Under the pieces are notes generated by a model that was not told the DNA's origin, did no database searches, and was given only the letters and a program-made list of their open reading frames with translations. 64,000 bases of DNA, from positions 1 through 64,000 of the forward strand of contig URLO01000006.1 in NCBI GenBank assembly GCA_900548625.1. The letters run 5' to 3'. Below, piece by piece: positions 25,832-34,980 of this stretch (positions are counted from its first letter, which is position 1; the number at the start of each line of letters is the position of its first letter). This DNA is from an uncultured Eubacteriales bacterium. GTDB taxonomy: Bacteria; Bacillota; Clostridia; Oscillospirales; Oscillospiraceae. The translations under genes and the position numbers were made by a program.

Positions 25832-25860
25832 AATATAGCATGGTGCGGAAAAAATGTCAA
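25832..25860 (-). promoter_or_regulatory. Promoter of the LTA-synthase-like/yesL operon
   Basis: On the minus strand TTGACA (25860-25855), 17 bp, TATATT (25837-25832). The ~115-nt leader is GC-rich and can form hairpins. Confidence 0.75.
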
Positions 25861-25947
25861 CTTTGGCAGAGAACGCGCTGCAAATTGCACAAAAACAACG
25901 TATGAAAACCGGCATAATGTCAAAAATTAAAAATGTGTGAAATTTGC

Positions 25948-25976
25948 TTGCAGCGGGAAACAAATCGTAGTATAAT
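25948..25976 (+). promoter_or_regulatory. Promoter of the maltodextrin locus
   Basis: TTGCAG (25948-25953), 17 bp, TATAAT (25971-25976). Transcription should begin near 25983, just before the palindromic operator. Confidence 0.75.
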
Positions 25977-25987
25977 AAACGCGTTGG

Positions 25988-26007
25988 AACTGGAAACGTT
26001 TCCAGTT
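25988..26007. promoter_or_regulatory. LacI-family operator
   Basis: AACTGGAAACGTTTCCAGTT is a perfect 20-bp palindrome with the central CG typical of LacI/GalR-family sites. It lies about 5 bp after the predicted start of transcription, a repressing position. The LacI-type regulator at 29572-30585 is the likely ligand; CcpA is an alternative, though the long symmetric arms favour a local regulator. Confidence 0.8.
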
Positions 26008-26054
26008 TTCGATCAGGCAATATCTGCGACAAAATCTATAGGAGGAATTACATC

Positions 26055-27458
26055 ATGAAAAAGATCATCGCATTGCTTCTTGCACTGGTCATGGTCTTCG
26101 CTCTGGTCGCCTGCGCGTCCACCGAGAAGCCCGCTGACAACAACACCACCGATCAGCCGAAGGACAACACGACGGCCGATCAGCCGAAGGACAACACGAC
26201 GGCCGATCAGCCGAAGGAAGACAAGCCCGCGGAGGACACTCCTGCCGAGCCCGCTTCCGGCTCCGTCTACTACCTGAACTTCAAGCCCGAAGCGGACGAA
26301 GCATGGCAGAAGCTTGCCGCTACCTACACCGAGCAGACCGGTGTTCCTGTCAAAGTCGTCACTGCTGCTTCCGGCACTTACGACACCACTCTTGCAGCCG
26401 AGCTTGACAAGAGTTCCGCTCCGACCCTGTTCCAGTGTGGAAATCAGGGCGCCATCAACTCCTATGGTGACTACTGCTATCCGCTCGATGGCACTGCCAT
26501 CATGGATCAGATGACCACCGATGCCTTTAACCTCAAGGGTGAGGACGGCCAGACCCTGTCTATCGGATACTGCTATGAGGCGTTCGGCATCATTGTTAAC
26601 AAGGCACTGCTTGAGAAGGCTGGCCACTCCATCGATGAAATTACCGATTTCGCTTCGCTGAAGGCTGTTGCCGATGACATCCATGCGCGTGCTGAGGAGC
26701 TTGGCTTTGATGCGTTCTCCTCCGCCGGCCTTGACGGCTCGTCCAGCTGGCGCTTCTCCGGCCATCTGGCCAACATGCCGCTGTTCTACGAGTTCCGTGA
26801 CGACAACGTCACCGAGCAGCCCGCCACCATCACCGGTGCTTATCTTGAAAACTTCAAGAACATCTGGGATCTCTACACTACCGACACCGCTACCACCGGC
26901 GCTGCTCTGGCGACGGCCACCGGCGATGAGTCCGAGGCTGAGTTCGGCGAGGGCAAGGCTGCTTTCTATCAGAACGGCACTTGGGAATACTCCAACCTGA
27001 CCGGTACGTTCGGCATGAACCCTGACGATCTGGCCATGATCCCCATCTACTGCGGTGTGGAAGGCGAAGAGAAGGCCGGCCTGTGCGCAGGTACCGAGAA
27101 CTGCTGGGCCATCAACAACGAATCTTCTGAGGAAGACATTCAGGCTACCATCAACTTCCTTGTCTGGGTCGTCACCTCTGACGAAGGTACCACGATGTTG
27201 GCGGAAGAGTTTGGCCCCTGCCCGTTCAAGGACGCAAAGGAGCCGGAGAACGTCTTCTTCCAGAACGCCAACAAGTACACCGCCGAGGGCAACTACGTTG
27301 TGACCTGGGCATTCAACTGGACTCCCGCTGTTGACGACTGGCGCGCTGCCGTTGTTGACGCTCTGACGCAGTACACTGCCGGAACCGGCGACTGGGCTGC
27401 TGTCGAGACTGCATTTGTGCAGGGCTGGGCAACGCAGTATGCAAAGGAAAACGCATAA
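26055..27458 (+). CDS. Carbohydrate ABC transporter substrate-binding lipoprotein (maltodextrin type)
   Basis: A 467-residue family 1 extracellular solute-binding lipoprotein. The signal peptide ends in ALVACAS, predicting lipidation of the cysteine at about residue 20. A ~45-residue acidic linker with three 9-residue repeats (DNTTADQPK type) tethers the binding domain, which starts near residue 70. The position upstream of MalF/MalG-type permeases, malQ and glgP indicates malto-oligosaccharide binding. A GGAGG site precedes the ATG. A strong terminator follows, so this gene is probably made in excess over the permeases. Confidence 0.9.
   Translation: MKKIIALLLALVMVFALVACASTEKPADNNTTDQPKDNTTADQPKDNTTADQPKEDKPAEDTPAEPASGSVYYLNFKPEADEAWQKLAATYTEQTGVPVKVVTAASGTYDTTLAAELDKSSAPTLFQCGNQGAINSYGDYCYPLDGTAIMDQMTTDAFNLKGEDGQTLSIGYCYEAFGIIVNKALLEKAGHSIDEITDFASLKAVADDIHARAEELGFDAFSSAGLDGSSSWRFSGHLANMPLFYEFRDDNVTEQPATITGAYLENFKNIWDLYTTDTATTGAALATATGDESEAEFGEGKAAFYQNGTWEYSNLTGTFGMNPDDLAMIPIYCGVEGEEKAGLCAGTENCWAINNESSEEDIQATINFLVWVVTSDEGTTMLAEEFGPCPFKDAKEPENVFFQNANKYTAEGNYVVTWAFNWTPAVDDWRAAVVDALTQYTAGTGDWAAVETAFVQGWATQYAKENA
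26128..26217 (+). repeat. In-gene tandem repeat, 27-bp unit
   Basis: Three consecutive 27-bp units encode DNNTTDQPK, DNTTADQPK and DNTTADQPK; the last two are identical in DNA. They form the flexible linker between the lipid anchor and the binding domain. Such repeats can vary in number between strains. Confidence 0.8.
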
Positions 27459-27483
27459 GTAATATAAGACGCGATCCAAGTAT

Positions 27484-27514
27484 AAAAGGGGGGCTGCAAA
27501 GCCCCCCTTTTTCG
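27484..27514 (+). terminator. Terminator after the binding-protein gene
   Basis: AAAAGGGGGGCT (27484-27495) pairs perfectly with AGCCCCCCTTTT (27500-27511), followed by TT. The rest of the 305-bp gap to the permease gene (27515-27763) shows no clear promoter or operator; read-through probably feeds the permeases. Confidence 0.85.
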
Positions 27515-27763
27515 GAAAAGTCAGAAAACAACAACGCGCAAGCGTGTCGGTGCGCTTCGACGGAGCTTTTCCGCCAAATCTGCGGTTTGAAAAACACGAA
27601 ACAGGTATAGCGCCCCTTTGATCTTCAATCCTTGATTTGATGAAAAATCACCTGTCGAAGTGGTTTGCTGAATTGTGAAGAATTGCCAGAAGATCTTACA
27701 GACAAACGTCTGGAAACCGGACGCTGGTCTGCAAAATTTTCAAGAAGAAAGAGGAGAAGCAAG

Positions 27764-28669
27764 ATGAAAAAAAAGCAAAGCAACTCGGCTCTGTCATGCA
27801 GCTTGATCCGCCGTCCGATCCAACGCTGGGGATGGCTGTTCCTGCTGCCAACGTTCGCAGCATTCTGCGTGGGATTCCTGTATCCATTTGCAAAAGGGCT
27901 GTTCTTGTCCTTCTGCAAGTTCAAAACGACCAGCAAGTGGACTTGGGTTGGCTTGAAAAACTATCAGACCATTTTCCATGACGAGGGCTTCCTCCATGCG
28001 TTCTGGTATACGGCACTGTTCGCAGTTGTGTCCCTTGTCATCATCAACGTGCTTGCCTTTGCTGTTGCGTATGTTCTGACCAAAGGCATCAAGGGCTCGA
28101 ATCTGTTCCGCACCGTCTTTTTCATGCCGAACCTGATCGGCGGCATTGTTCTGGGCTACATCTGGCTCATGATCTTCGACGGTATCCTCAGCAATTATAA
28201 CACAGCAGTTGTTCTGGAAACCAAATACGGCTTCTGGGGACTTATTATCCTCATGTGCTGGCAGCAGATTGGCTACATGATGATCATTTATATCGCAGGT
28301 CTGCAAGCCATCCCGGAGGATATGCTCGAGGCTGCGAAGATCGACGGCGCTTCGAGCTGGAAGACCCTCTGGCATATTACTATCCCGAACGTCATGCCGT
28401 CTATCACCATTTGTACGTTCCTCTCGTTAACCAACGGCTTTAAGCTCTATGACCAGAACCTTGCCCTTACCGGTGGCTCTCCGTTCAGAACACTGGCTGA
28501 CGGCAATGTTATCAAGACAACGGAGATGCTGGCGCTGAACATCGTCAACTCCAACACCTCCAACTCCAAGGGCCCTGGACAGGCCAAGGCCGTCATATTC
28601 TTTGTCCTGGTAGCGATCATCAGCGTCGCCCAGCTTATAGCCACCAGAAAGAAGGAGGTCGATCAGTAA
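27764..28669 (+). CDS. Carbohydrate ABC transporter permease, MalF/UgpA type
   Basis: A 301-residue permease with six membrane helices. The cytoplasmic coupling loop EAAKIDGASSWKTLWHITIPNVMPS (EAA motif, about residue 190) contacts the ATPase. ATG at 27764 follows AGAGGAG. It overlaps the next permease gene by one base (TAATG), indicating translational coupling. No ATPase gene is in the locus, so a shared MsmX-type ATPase encoded elsewhere is likely. Confidence 0.92.
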   Translation: MKKKQSNSALSCSLIRRPIQRWGWLFLLPTFAAFCVGFLYPFAKGLFLSFCKFKTTSKWTWVGLKNYQTIFHDEGFLHAFWYTALFAVVSLVIINVLAFAVAYVLTKGIKGSNLFRTVFFMPNLIGGIVLGYIWLMIFDGILSNYNTAVVLETKYGFWGLIILMCWQQIGYMMIIYIAGLQAIPEDMLEAAKIDGASSWKTLWHITIPNVMPSITICTFLSLTNGFKLYDQNLALTGGSPFRTLADGNVIKTTEMLALNIVNSNTSNSKGPGQAKAVIFFVLVAIISVAQLIATRKKEVDQ

Positions 28670-29526
28670 TGAAAAACAACGGTTTCCAGAAAGAGCGCCA
28701 CTCACATACCATCCTGACGGTCGTGTTTGCGCTCATTGCTGTCGCGTACCTTTACCCGATCCTTATCGTTCTGGTCAACTCGTTCAAGTCGAACGCCGCC
28801 ATCAATCTGGATACATTCGCGCTTCCGGCAAAGAATACATTCATGGGGGTTCAAAACTATATCAAGGGTATGACTTTCGGAAACTACCCGTTCTACAAAT
28901 CCGTTGAATACAGCCTGATCATCACGTTGCTCTCTGCAACCCTGATTCTCCTGTGCACTTCTATGGCCGCGTGGTATGTCTCACGCGTCGACAGCCTTGT
29001 CTGCCGCATTGTGTATTATCTGTGCGTGTTCTCCATGGTTGTTCCGTTCCAGATGGTCATGTTCACACTGGCAAAGACCGCCGATACTCTGAAACTCAAC
29101 CGTCCGTGGACGATCCCCATTGTCTACCTCGGCTTCGGTGCCGGCCTTGCTGTGTTTATGTTCACGGGCTTTGTCAAGTCCATTCCGCGTTCCATTGAAG
29201 AAGCGGCTGTGATTGATGGCTGCAACGCTGTACAGACCTTCTTTCGGGTCGTCCTGCCCATGATGAAGCCGACCTTCATTTCTGTCGGCGTTCTGGAAAT
29301 CATGTGGGTCTGGAACGATTACCTCCTGCCTTATCTGGTTTTGGATATCAATGAATTTCGTACCATCCCCATCCACATCCAGTACCTAAAGGGCAGCTAC
29401 GGCTCAGTCGACATGGGCGCAACCATGGCACTGATCTTGCTGTCCATCGTTCCGGTCATTGTTTTCTATCTTTGCTGCCAGAAATATATCATCAAGGGTG
29501 TTGCAGCCGGTGCGGTCAAGGGTTAA
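28669..29526 (+). CDS. Carbohydrate ABC transporter permease, MalG/UgpE type
   Basis: A 285-residue permease with six membrane helices and the EAA coupling motif EEAAVIDGCNAVQTFFRVVLPMMKP (about residue 180). It starts at the stop codon of the preceding permease gene, with GGAGG just upstream. Together they form the heterodimeric pore of the maltodextrin importer. The LacI-type regulator gene follows 45 bp downstream. Confidence 0.92.
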   Translation: MKNNGFQKERHSHTILTVVFALIAVAYLYPILIVLVNSFKSNAAINLDTFALPAKNTFMGVQNYIKGMTFGNYPFYKSVEYSLIITLLSATLILLCTSMAAWYVSRVDSLVCRIVYYLCVFSMVVPFQMVMFTLAKTADTLKLNRPWTIPIVYLGFGAGLAVFMFTGFVKSIPRSIEEAAVIDGCNAVQTFFRVVLPMMKPTFISVGVLEIMWVWNDYLLPYLVLDINEFRTIPIHIQYLKGSYGSVDMGATMALILLSIVPVIVFYLCCQKYIIKGVAAGAVKG

Positions 29527-29571
29527 AATCCGCAGCGTGCAGACCGATATTTCCCGAAGCGAGGCAGCACT

Positions 29572-30585
29572 ATGACGATCAAAGATCTTGCAAAAGAAAC
29601 CGGCTATTCCGTCGGAACCATCTCCCGCGTGCTCAACAACCAGCCCAATGTCAGCCAGAAGGCGCGAGACGCCATCCTTGCCATTGTTCACGAGCGCGGG
29701 TTTCAGCTCAATACGAACGCAAAAACGCTCAAGCAGCAGCGCAGCAACTGTATTGCGGCCGTGGTCAAGGGCACGGCGAATGAGATGTTCGCCTCGCTCG
29801 TCGAGCAGCTTCAGGCGCTGTTTGCCGCGACGGAGCATCCGCTGATCGTCGATTTCATCGACGAGGACGCGAATGAGGTCAAGCGCGCCGTGCAGCTCTG
29901 CGCGGAGCGCAAGCCGATGGGACTGATGTTCCTCGGCGCGACGAACACCTACTTTGAGCAGGATTTTGCGCGCATCGCCGTCCCCACCGTCGTCGTTACG
30001 AACGACGCCTCGAGGCTGCCCTTTGAAAACCTCTCGAGCGTCACGACCGACGACCGAAAGGGCGCGGCATGCGCGGTGGAATACCTGCTGCGCGCCGGTC
30101 ATAAAGACGTCGCCGTGCTCGGCGGCGACCGGAGCCTGTCTGACACCAGCGCCCTTCGCTATGAGGGCTGTCTGGAGGCCTACGCGCGCTGCGGCATGGC
30201 GTTTGACGAGCCGCGGCTGTACCACACGGGGCGCTACAGCTACGCCTCCGGCTATCAGGGGATGCAGGCTGTGCTCCGCGACACGCCCGAGGTCACGGCG
30301 GTGTTTGCGATGGCGGATGTCATCGCCATCGGCGCCATCCGTGCCGCGTATGACGCGGGCCTTCGGGTGCCGGAGGACATCTCCGTCGTCGGCTACGACG
30401 GTCTGGCCATCGGAGGCTATTATTGTCCGAAGCTCACAACGATCACCCAGTCGCTCGACCGGCTGGCGCAGCGCAGCTTCGAGATCCTTATGGCGTGCGT
30501 AGAAAACGGCGCGTCTGCAAAGCATATTACCGTTCCGTTCACGCTCTCCTGCCGGGAAAGCGTTCGGAATCTCGCGAAAGAGTGA
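29572..30585 (+). CDS. LacI family transcriptional regulator
   Basis: A 337-residue LacI/GalR regulator. The helix-turn-helix and hinge occupy residues 1-60 (MTIKDLAKETGYSVGTISRVLNNQPNVS...). A periplasmic-binding-like effector domain follows. The site AACTGGAAACGTTTCCAGTT ahead of the operon is a fitting operator. The gene lies between the permease genes and malQ, 6 bp before the latter, so it is probably autoregulated within the maltodextrin operon. The inducer is presumably a malto-oligosaccharide. Confidence 0.93.
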   Translation: MTIKDLAKETGYSVGTISRVLNNQPNVSQKARDAILAIVHERGFQLNTNAKTLKQQRSNCIAAVVKGTANEMFASLVEQLQALFAATEHPLIVDFIDEDANEVKRAVQLCAERKPMGLMFLGATNTYFEQDFARIAVPTVVVTNDASRLPFENLSSVTTDDRKGAACAVEYLLRAGHKDVAVLGGDRSLSDTSALRYEGCLEAYARCGMAFDEPRLYHTGRYSYASGYQGMQAVLRDTPEVTAVFAMADVIAIGAIRAAYDAGLRVPEDISVVGYDGLAIGGYYCPKLTTITQSLDRLAQRSFEILMACVENGASAKHITVPFTLSCRESVRNLAKE

Positions 30586-30591
30586 AAAATT

Positions 30592-32070
30592 ATGAACAGA
30601 AGCAGTGGGATCCTGATGCACATTTCCTCCCTTCCGTCGCCGTACGGCATCGGAAATCTGGGTGCGGAAGCGTATGCATTCGTGGATTTTCTGAAAAAAG
30701 CAAAACAGAGTTATTGGCAGATCCTCCCGATCTGCCCGCCGGGTTACGGCGATTCGCCGTATCAGGCGTTTTCGACATTCGCCGGAAATCCGTACTTCAT
30801 CGACCCGGAGCAGCTGATCGAAAAGGGCTGGCTCAAGCGCAGTGAGGCAGAAGCCGTCCGCTGGGGCGAGCGTGACGATCAGGTCGATTTCCGCACGATG
30901 TACGACTGCCGCGCAAAGCTGCTGCAAACGGCGTTCTGCCGGTTCCGGCTCGACCCGCCGGAGGATTTTGCCGGGTATGTGGAGCGTGAGGGCTGGTGGC
31001 TGCGCGAGTATGCGCTGTTCATGGCCGTCAAGAGCCACTTCGGCGACGGCCCGTGGACCGAGTGGCCGCACGACATCCGGATGCACCAGCCCGAGGCGAT
31101 GCGCGCCTACGGGGAGATGCTCAAGGACGACGTGGAGTATCGCTTCTTCCTGCAGTACGTCTTCCGGAAACAGTGGGATGCGCTGCGCGCCTACGCCAAA
31201 AAGCAGGGCGTGCGCATCATCGGCGACGTTCCCATCTATGTGCCGCTCGATTCGGCGGACGTGTGGGGAAATCCTGAGAACTTCCAGCTCACGCGCACGC
31301 GCCGGCCGCGCTGCGTGGCGGGCTGCCCGCCCGACGGCTTCAGCCGCAACGGACAGTACTGGGGAAATCCCATCTACGACTGGGACAAGATGGAGCAAGA
31401 CGGCTATGACTGGTGGCTCAAGCGCATCGGTGCGGCGGGACGGACGTTCGACGTGGTGCGCATCGACCATTTCCGCGGTATCTCCAGCTATTGGAGCATT
31501 CCTGCCGGTAACCGCACCGCACGCTGCGGCAAATGGGTCGAGGGGCCGGGAATGAAGCTCGTCAGCGCCATCAAGGACGCCTACCCGGAGATCGATTTCA
31601 TCGCCGAGGATCTCGGCTTCCTGACGCCGGAGGTGCGCCGTCTTGTGGACGAGTCCGGCTTCCCGGGCATGAAGGTGCTGGAATTTGCATTTGATCCGCG
31701 CGAGCCGAGCAACTACCTGCCGCACAATTACAGCCGCAACTGCATCTGCTATACCGGAACGCACGACAACGAGACGCTCTACCAGTGGGCGGCGAGCCTT
31801 CCGGCCGAAAACGAGGCATACGCGCGCGACTATCTGCACCTTGGTGCGGAGGACGATCTGCCGCAGGCCATCATCGATGCCGGTATGCAGTCGAAGGCCG
31901 ATCTCTTTGTCGCGCAGATGCAGGACTATCTGCACCTTGGCGCTGAGGCGCGTATGAACGAGCCGGGGACGCTCAAGGTGGAAAACTGGCGCTGGCGCGC
32001 CACGCGCGAGCAGCTTGCGGACGCGCTTGCACAGCAGATCGCCGGCCTGACGGCCGCCGCCGGACGCTGA
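30592..32070 (+). CDS. malQ: 4-alpha-glucanotransferase (amylomaltase)
   Basis: A 492-residue GH77 enzyme that disproportionates malto-oligosaccharides in the cytoplasm. The N-terminal RSSGILMHISSLPSPYGIGNLG and the catalytic segments VVRIDHFRG (nucleophile Asp), FIAEDLG (acid/base Glu) and GTHDNET (Asp) are all present. The length is normal for short bacterial MalQ. It lies directly after the LacI-type regulator and before glycogen/maltodextrin phosphorylase, the standard pair for breaking down imported maltodextrin. Confidence 0.96.
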   Translation: MNRSSGILMHISSLPSPYGIGNLGAEAYAFVDFLKKAKQSYWQILPICPPGYGDSPYQAFSTFAGNPYFIDPEQLIEKGWLKRSEAEAVRWGERDDQVDFRTMYDCRAKLLQTAFCRFRLDPPEDFAGYVEREGWWLREYALFMAVKSHFGDGPWTEWPHDIRMHQPEAMRAYGEMLKDDVEYRFFLQYVFRKQWDALRAYAKKQGVRIIGDVPIYVPLDSADVWGNPENFQLTRTRRPRCVAGCPPDGFSRNGQYWGNPIYDWDKMEQDGYDWWLKRIGAAGRTFDVVRIDHFRGISSYWSIPAGNRTARCGKWVEGPGMKLVSAIKDAYPEIDFIAEDLGFLTPEVRRLVDESGFPGMKVLEFAFDPREPSNYLPHNYSRNCICYTGTHDNETLYQWAASLPAENEAYARDYLHLGAEDDLPQAIIDAGMQSKADLFVAQMQDYLHLGAEARMNEPGTLKVENWRWRATREQLADALAQQIAGLTAAAGR

Positions 32071-32119
32071 GGCAAAAGCGGCCATCCGGCAAGCTCGCAA
32101 TCACTGAACGTTCACAGGC

Positions 32120-32210
32120 CGTGACGCAGGTGCGGAATTTGTGCGCGCCGCGTCACGGAGCCTTTTCAAGCGCGAACCGGGCCATCGCGTCCGCGTTTGA
32201 GAGCCTGCCG
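32120..32210. repeat. Decayed relic of the dispersed hairpin element
   Basis: GTGCGGAATTTGTGCGC (32130-32146), GAGCCTTTTCAAGCGCGAACC-like sequence (32158-32178) and CGCGTTTGAGAGC (32192-32204) occur in the order and orientation of copies B, C and E. The rest of the element and the terminator copies are lost. It lies between malQ and glgP, inside an operon. Confidence 0.65.
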
Positions 32211-32258
32211 AATTCTTTCCGCAGGCACATGATCCAGACCGAAATAAGGAGTGCATTT

Positions 32259-34595
32259 ATGAGCTATCACGTAAAACGAATCGTCCAGCAGACCGAGGCC
32301 ATGCTCAAGCTGCGCCATGACGAGACGCTTCAGGAGACCACGCCTGAGCGCCTGCATGAGTGCCTCGGGCTTGTCCTGATGATGGAGTGCAACGAGCATT
32401 GGACGCAGACCAGACAGCGTCAGGCCGAGGGCCGCCGCGCGTTCTATTTTTCCGCCGAGTATCTGGTTGGGCGGCTGGTGTTCAGCAATCTTCTGAACAT
32501 GGGCATCCTCGACGAGGTCAGGAAAGCCTTTCTGGAAAAGGGCGTTGACATCGGCTGCATGGAGGAGATCGAGGACGCGGCACTTGGAAACGGCGGCCTT
32601 GGCCGTCTGGCGGCGTGCTTCCTCGACAGCGCCGCAACGTCCGACCTGCCGCTGACGGGCTACGGCCTGCGGTATCGCTTCGGCCTGTTCAAGCAGTCGT
32701 TTGAGCATGACCGTCAGCGCGAGAACGCAGACGACTGGACAAAATACGGCGACCCGTGGAGCCACCGCCGCGACAAGCTCACCGTGAAGGTGCATTTCGC
32801 GGATCAGACCGTCAACGCCGTGCCGTATGACATGCCGATCATCGGCTACGGCACGAACACGATCGACACACTGCGCCTTTGGCAGTGTGAGGCGGAGAAG
32901 GAGCTGGATTTTGACGCCTTCAATGCGCAGGACTACGCAAAGGCTCTGGAAAAGAAGAACAAAGCCGAGGACATCACGCGCGTGTTGTACCCGAACGACT
33001 CCACCTGGGAGGGAAAGCGCCTGCGCATCAAGCAGCAGTATGTCCTCTCCAGCGCCTCGCTTCAGGACATCCTGCGCGAGTTCCGCGCCGCGCACGGAAA
33101 CGACTTCTACCGCCTGCATGAGTTCACTGCCATCCAGCTCAACGACACGCATCCTGCCATGTCCATCCCGGAGCTGATCCGACTTCTGATGCTGGAGGGG
33201 ATGGATTTTGAGGCGGCATTCGAGGTCGCGTCCCACGTCTTTGCCTATACCAACCACACGGTCATGGTCGAGGCGCTGGAAAAGTGGGATATGGAGCTTC
33301 TGCGCTCGGTCGTGCCGGAGATCTGCGAGGTGATCGAGAAGATCGACGCCCGCCTCAAGCACGAGTATCCGAATGCGGGGCTGGCGATCATCAAGGGCGG
33401 CAGCGCCAACATGGCGAACATGTCGGTCTACGTCTCCACCGCGGTCAACGGCGTCGCGAAGATCCATTCGGAGATCCTGAAGCACGATCTGTTCAAGGAC
33501 TGGTATGCGGTCTTCCCCGAGCGCTTCCAGAACAAGACCAACGGCATCACGCCGCGGCGCTGGCTGGGGCTCAGCAACCCGGAGCTCTGCGGTCTGATCG
33601 AAAGCCGCATCGGAGACGGCTTCCTGACCGACCTCGACCGGCTGGCAGAGCTGAAGCCGATGATCGACGATATGACCGTCAAGCAGTTCAACGCCATCAA
33701 GCTGGAAAAGAAAAAGCAGCTTTGCAGAGTCATCCGCGAGCACGAGGGCGTGGAGCTTGATCCGAGCTTCCTGTTTGACGTGCAGGTCAAGCGCCTGCAT
33801 GAGTATAAGCGGCAGCTTATGAACGCGCTGTCTGTCATGGACATCTATTTCGGCCTCAAGGACGGCACGATCAGGGACTTTACGCCGACGGTCTGCATCT
33901 TCGGCGCGAAGGCTGCGCCCGGCTACCGCCGCGCAAAGGCGATCATCTGCTATATCAACCGCATCGCCGACCTGATCAACAACGACCCGGCTGTGCAGGA
34001 CAAGCTGAAGGTCGTGTTCGTGCAGAACTACAACTGCTCCTACGCCGAGCATATCATTCCGGCGGCGGACGTGTCCGAGCAGATCTCGCCTGCCGGAACG
34101 GAGGCCTCCGGCACCGGCAACATGAAGCTGATGCTGAACGGCGCCGTCACGCTGGGCACGATGGACGGTGCGAACGTCGAGATCGTCGAGCAGGCCGGCA
34201 TCGAGAACAACTATATCTTCGGTGCAAAGGTCGATGAGCTGAACGCCATCCGCGAGACATATCGCGCCCGCGATATTTACAAGAGAAACCTGCGCATCCG
34301 CCGCGTGGTCGATACACTGATCGACGGAACGGTCGAAACGGACTCGGAGCAGGAGGAGCTGCATACCGCGCTGCTGGACGGCGCAAGCTGGCACCGCGCA
34401 GACCACTACTTCGTCCTGTACGATTTTGAGAGCTACCAGAACGCGCGCCTTCAGGCGAACGCGGACTACCGCGACCGGCTGGCATTTGGCCGCAAGTGCC
34501 TGATGAACACCGCGTCTGCGGGCAAATTCTCCTCCGACCGCACCATCCGGCAGTACGCCGACGAGATCTGGCACATCAAGCCCGAGCGGCCCTGA
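32259..34595 (+). CDS. glgP: Glycogen/maltodextrin phosphorylase
   Basis: A 778-residue GT35 phosphorylase that releases glucose 1-phosphate from alpha-1,4-glucans. EASGTGNMKLMLNGAVTLGT carries the PLP lysine (about Lys623). ATG at 32259 follows TAAGGAGTG; the longer frame upstream runs through the decayed repeat and is rejected. It probably works with MalQ on imported maltodextrin and may also degrade stored glycogen. Its terminator is the target of repeat copy B. Confidence 0.95.
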   Translation: MSYHVKRIVQQTEAMLKLRHDETLQETTPERLHECLGLVLMMECNEHWTQTRQRQAEGRRAFYFSAEYLVGRLVFSNLLNMGILDEVRKAFLEKGVDIGCMEEIEDAALGNGGLGRLAACFLDSAATSDLPLTGYGLRYRFGLFKQSFEHDRQRENADDWTKYGDPWSHRRDKLTVKVHFADQTVNAVPYDMPIIGYGTNTIDTLRLWQCEAEKELDFDAFNAQDYAKALEKKNKAEDITRVLYPNDSTWEGKRLRIKQQYVLSSASLQDILREFRAAHGNDFYRLHEFTAIQLNDTHPAMSIPELIRLLMLEGMDFEAAFEVASHVFAYTNHTVMVEALEKWDMELLRSVVPEICEVIEKIDARLKHEYPNAGLAIIKGGSANMANMSVYVSTAVNGVAKIHSEILKHDLFKDWYAVFPERFQNKTNGITPRRWLGLSNPELCGLIESRIGDGFLTDLDRLAELKPMIDDMTVKQFNAIKLEKKKQLCRVIREHEGVELDPSFLFDVQVKRLHEYKRQLMNALSVMDIYFGLKDGTIRDFTPTVCIFGAKAAPGYRRAKAIICYINRIADLINNDPAVQDKLKVVFVQNYNCSYAEHIIPAADVSEQISPAGTEASGTGNMKLMLNGAVTLGTMDGANVEIVEQAGIENNYIFGAKVDELNAIRETYRARDIYKRNLRIRRVVDTLIDGTVETDSEQEELHTALLDGASWHRADHYFVLYDFESYQNARLQANADYRDRLAFGRKCLMNTASAGKFSSDRTIRQYADEIWHIKPERP

Positions 34596-34609
34596 GCAGC
34601 CGCAAAACA

Positions 34610-34907
34610 AGACCCGGCACAGCCTCAGGCTGTGCCGGGTTCAGACTGTCAAAAAAACCTCGTAGAGTTCGCGCCCGCAGGCGCGAATAAAGTGTAAATC
34701 GGTTTTGTCTGGCGGCGTGTACGTCAGACAAAACACGCTACGCCCGGCAAGTGTGGAATTTGTGTGCAGGCTGCGCACAAATTATGCGCGTAGCCGGGTG
34801 CAGCCTTTTCAAACGCGAACCCAGCACCGCGGTTCGCGTTTGAGAGCTTGTCAAAAAGACTTTTTTGACAAGCTCAGACCCGGCACAGCCTCAGGCTGTG
34901 CCGGGTT
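34610..34907. repeat. Dispersed hairpin element, copy B (234 bp), with duplicated terminator
   Basis: The core 34642-34875 runs CAGACTGTC...GACAAGCTC. It is flanked by a perfect 32-bp direct duplication of one hairpin (34610-34641 and 34876-34907; stem ACCCGGCACAGCC / GGCTGTGCCGGGT). It lies tail-to-tail between glgP and tmcAL. The first internal stem reads TTCGCGCC/GGCGCGAA instead of TTTCGCCG/CGGCGAAA of copy C, a paired change that keeps the stem. Confidence 0.92.
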
Positions 34908-34980
34908 GCGCTTATTCAGGCATATTTCAGACAAGTGTGCAGTGGAATGGTAATGCTTTGAGCGTATCCCAAGGTGCGAC

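Noticed and set aside
32166..34610. Open frame of 814 codons on the minus strand
   Set aside because: It is the antisense shadow of glgP; the glgP frame has all phosphorylase motifs and a ribosome binding site.
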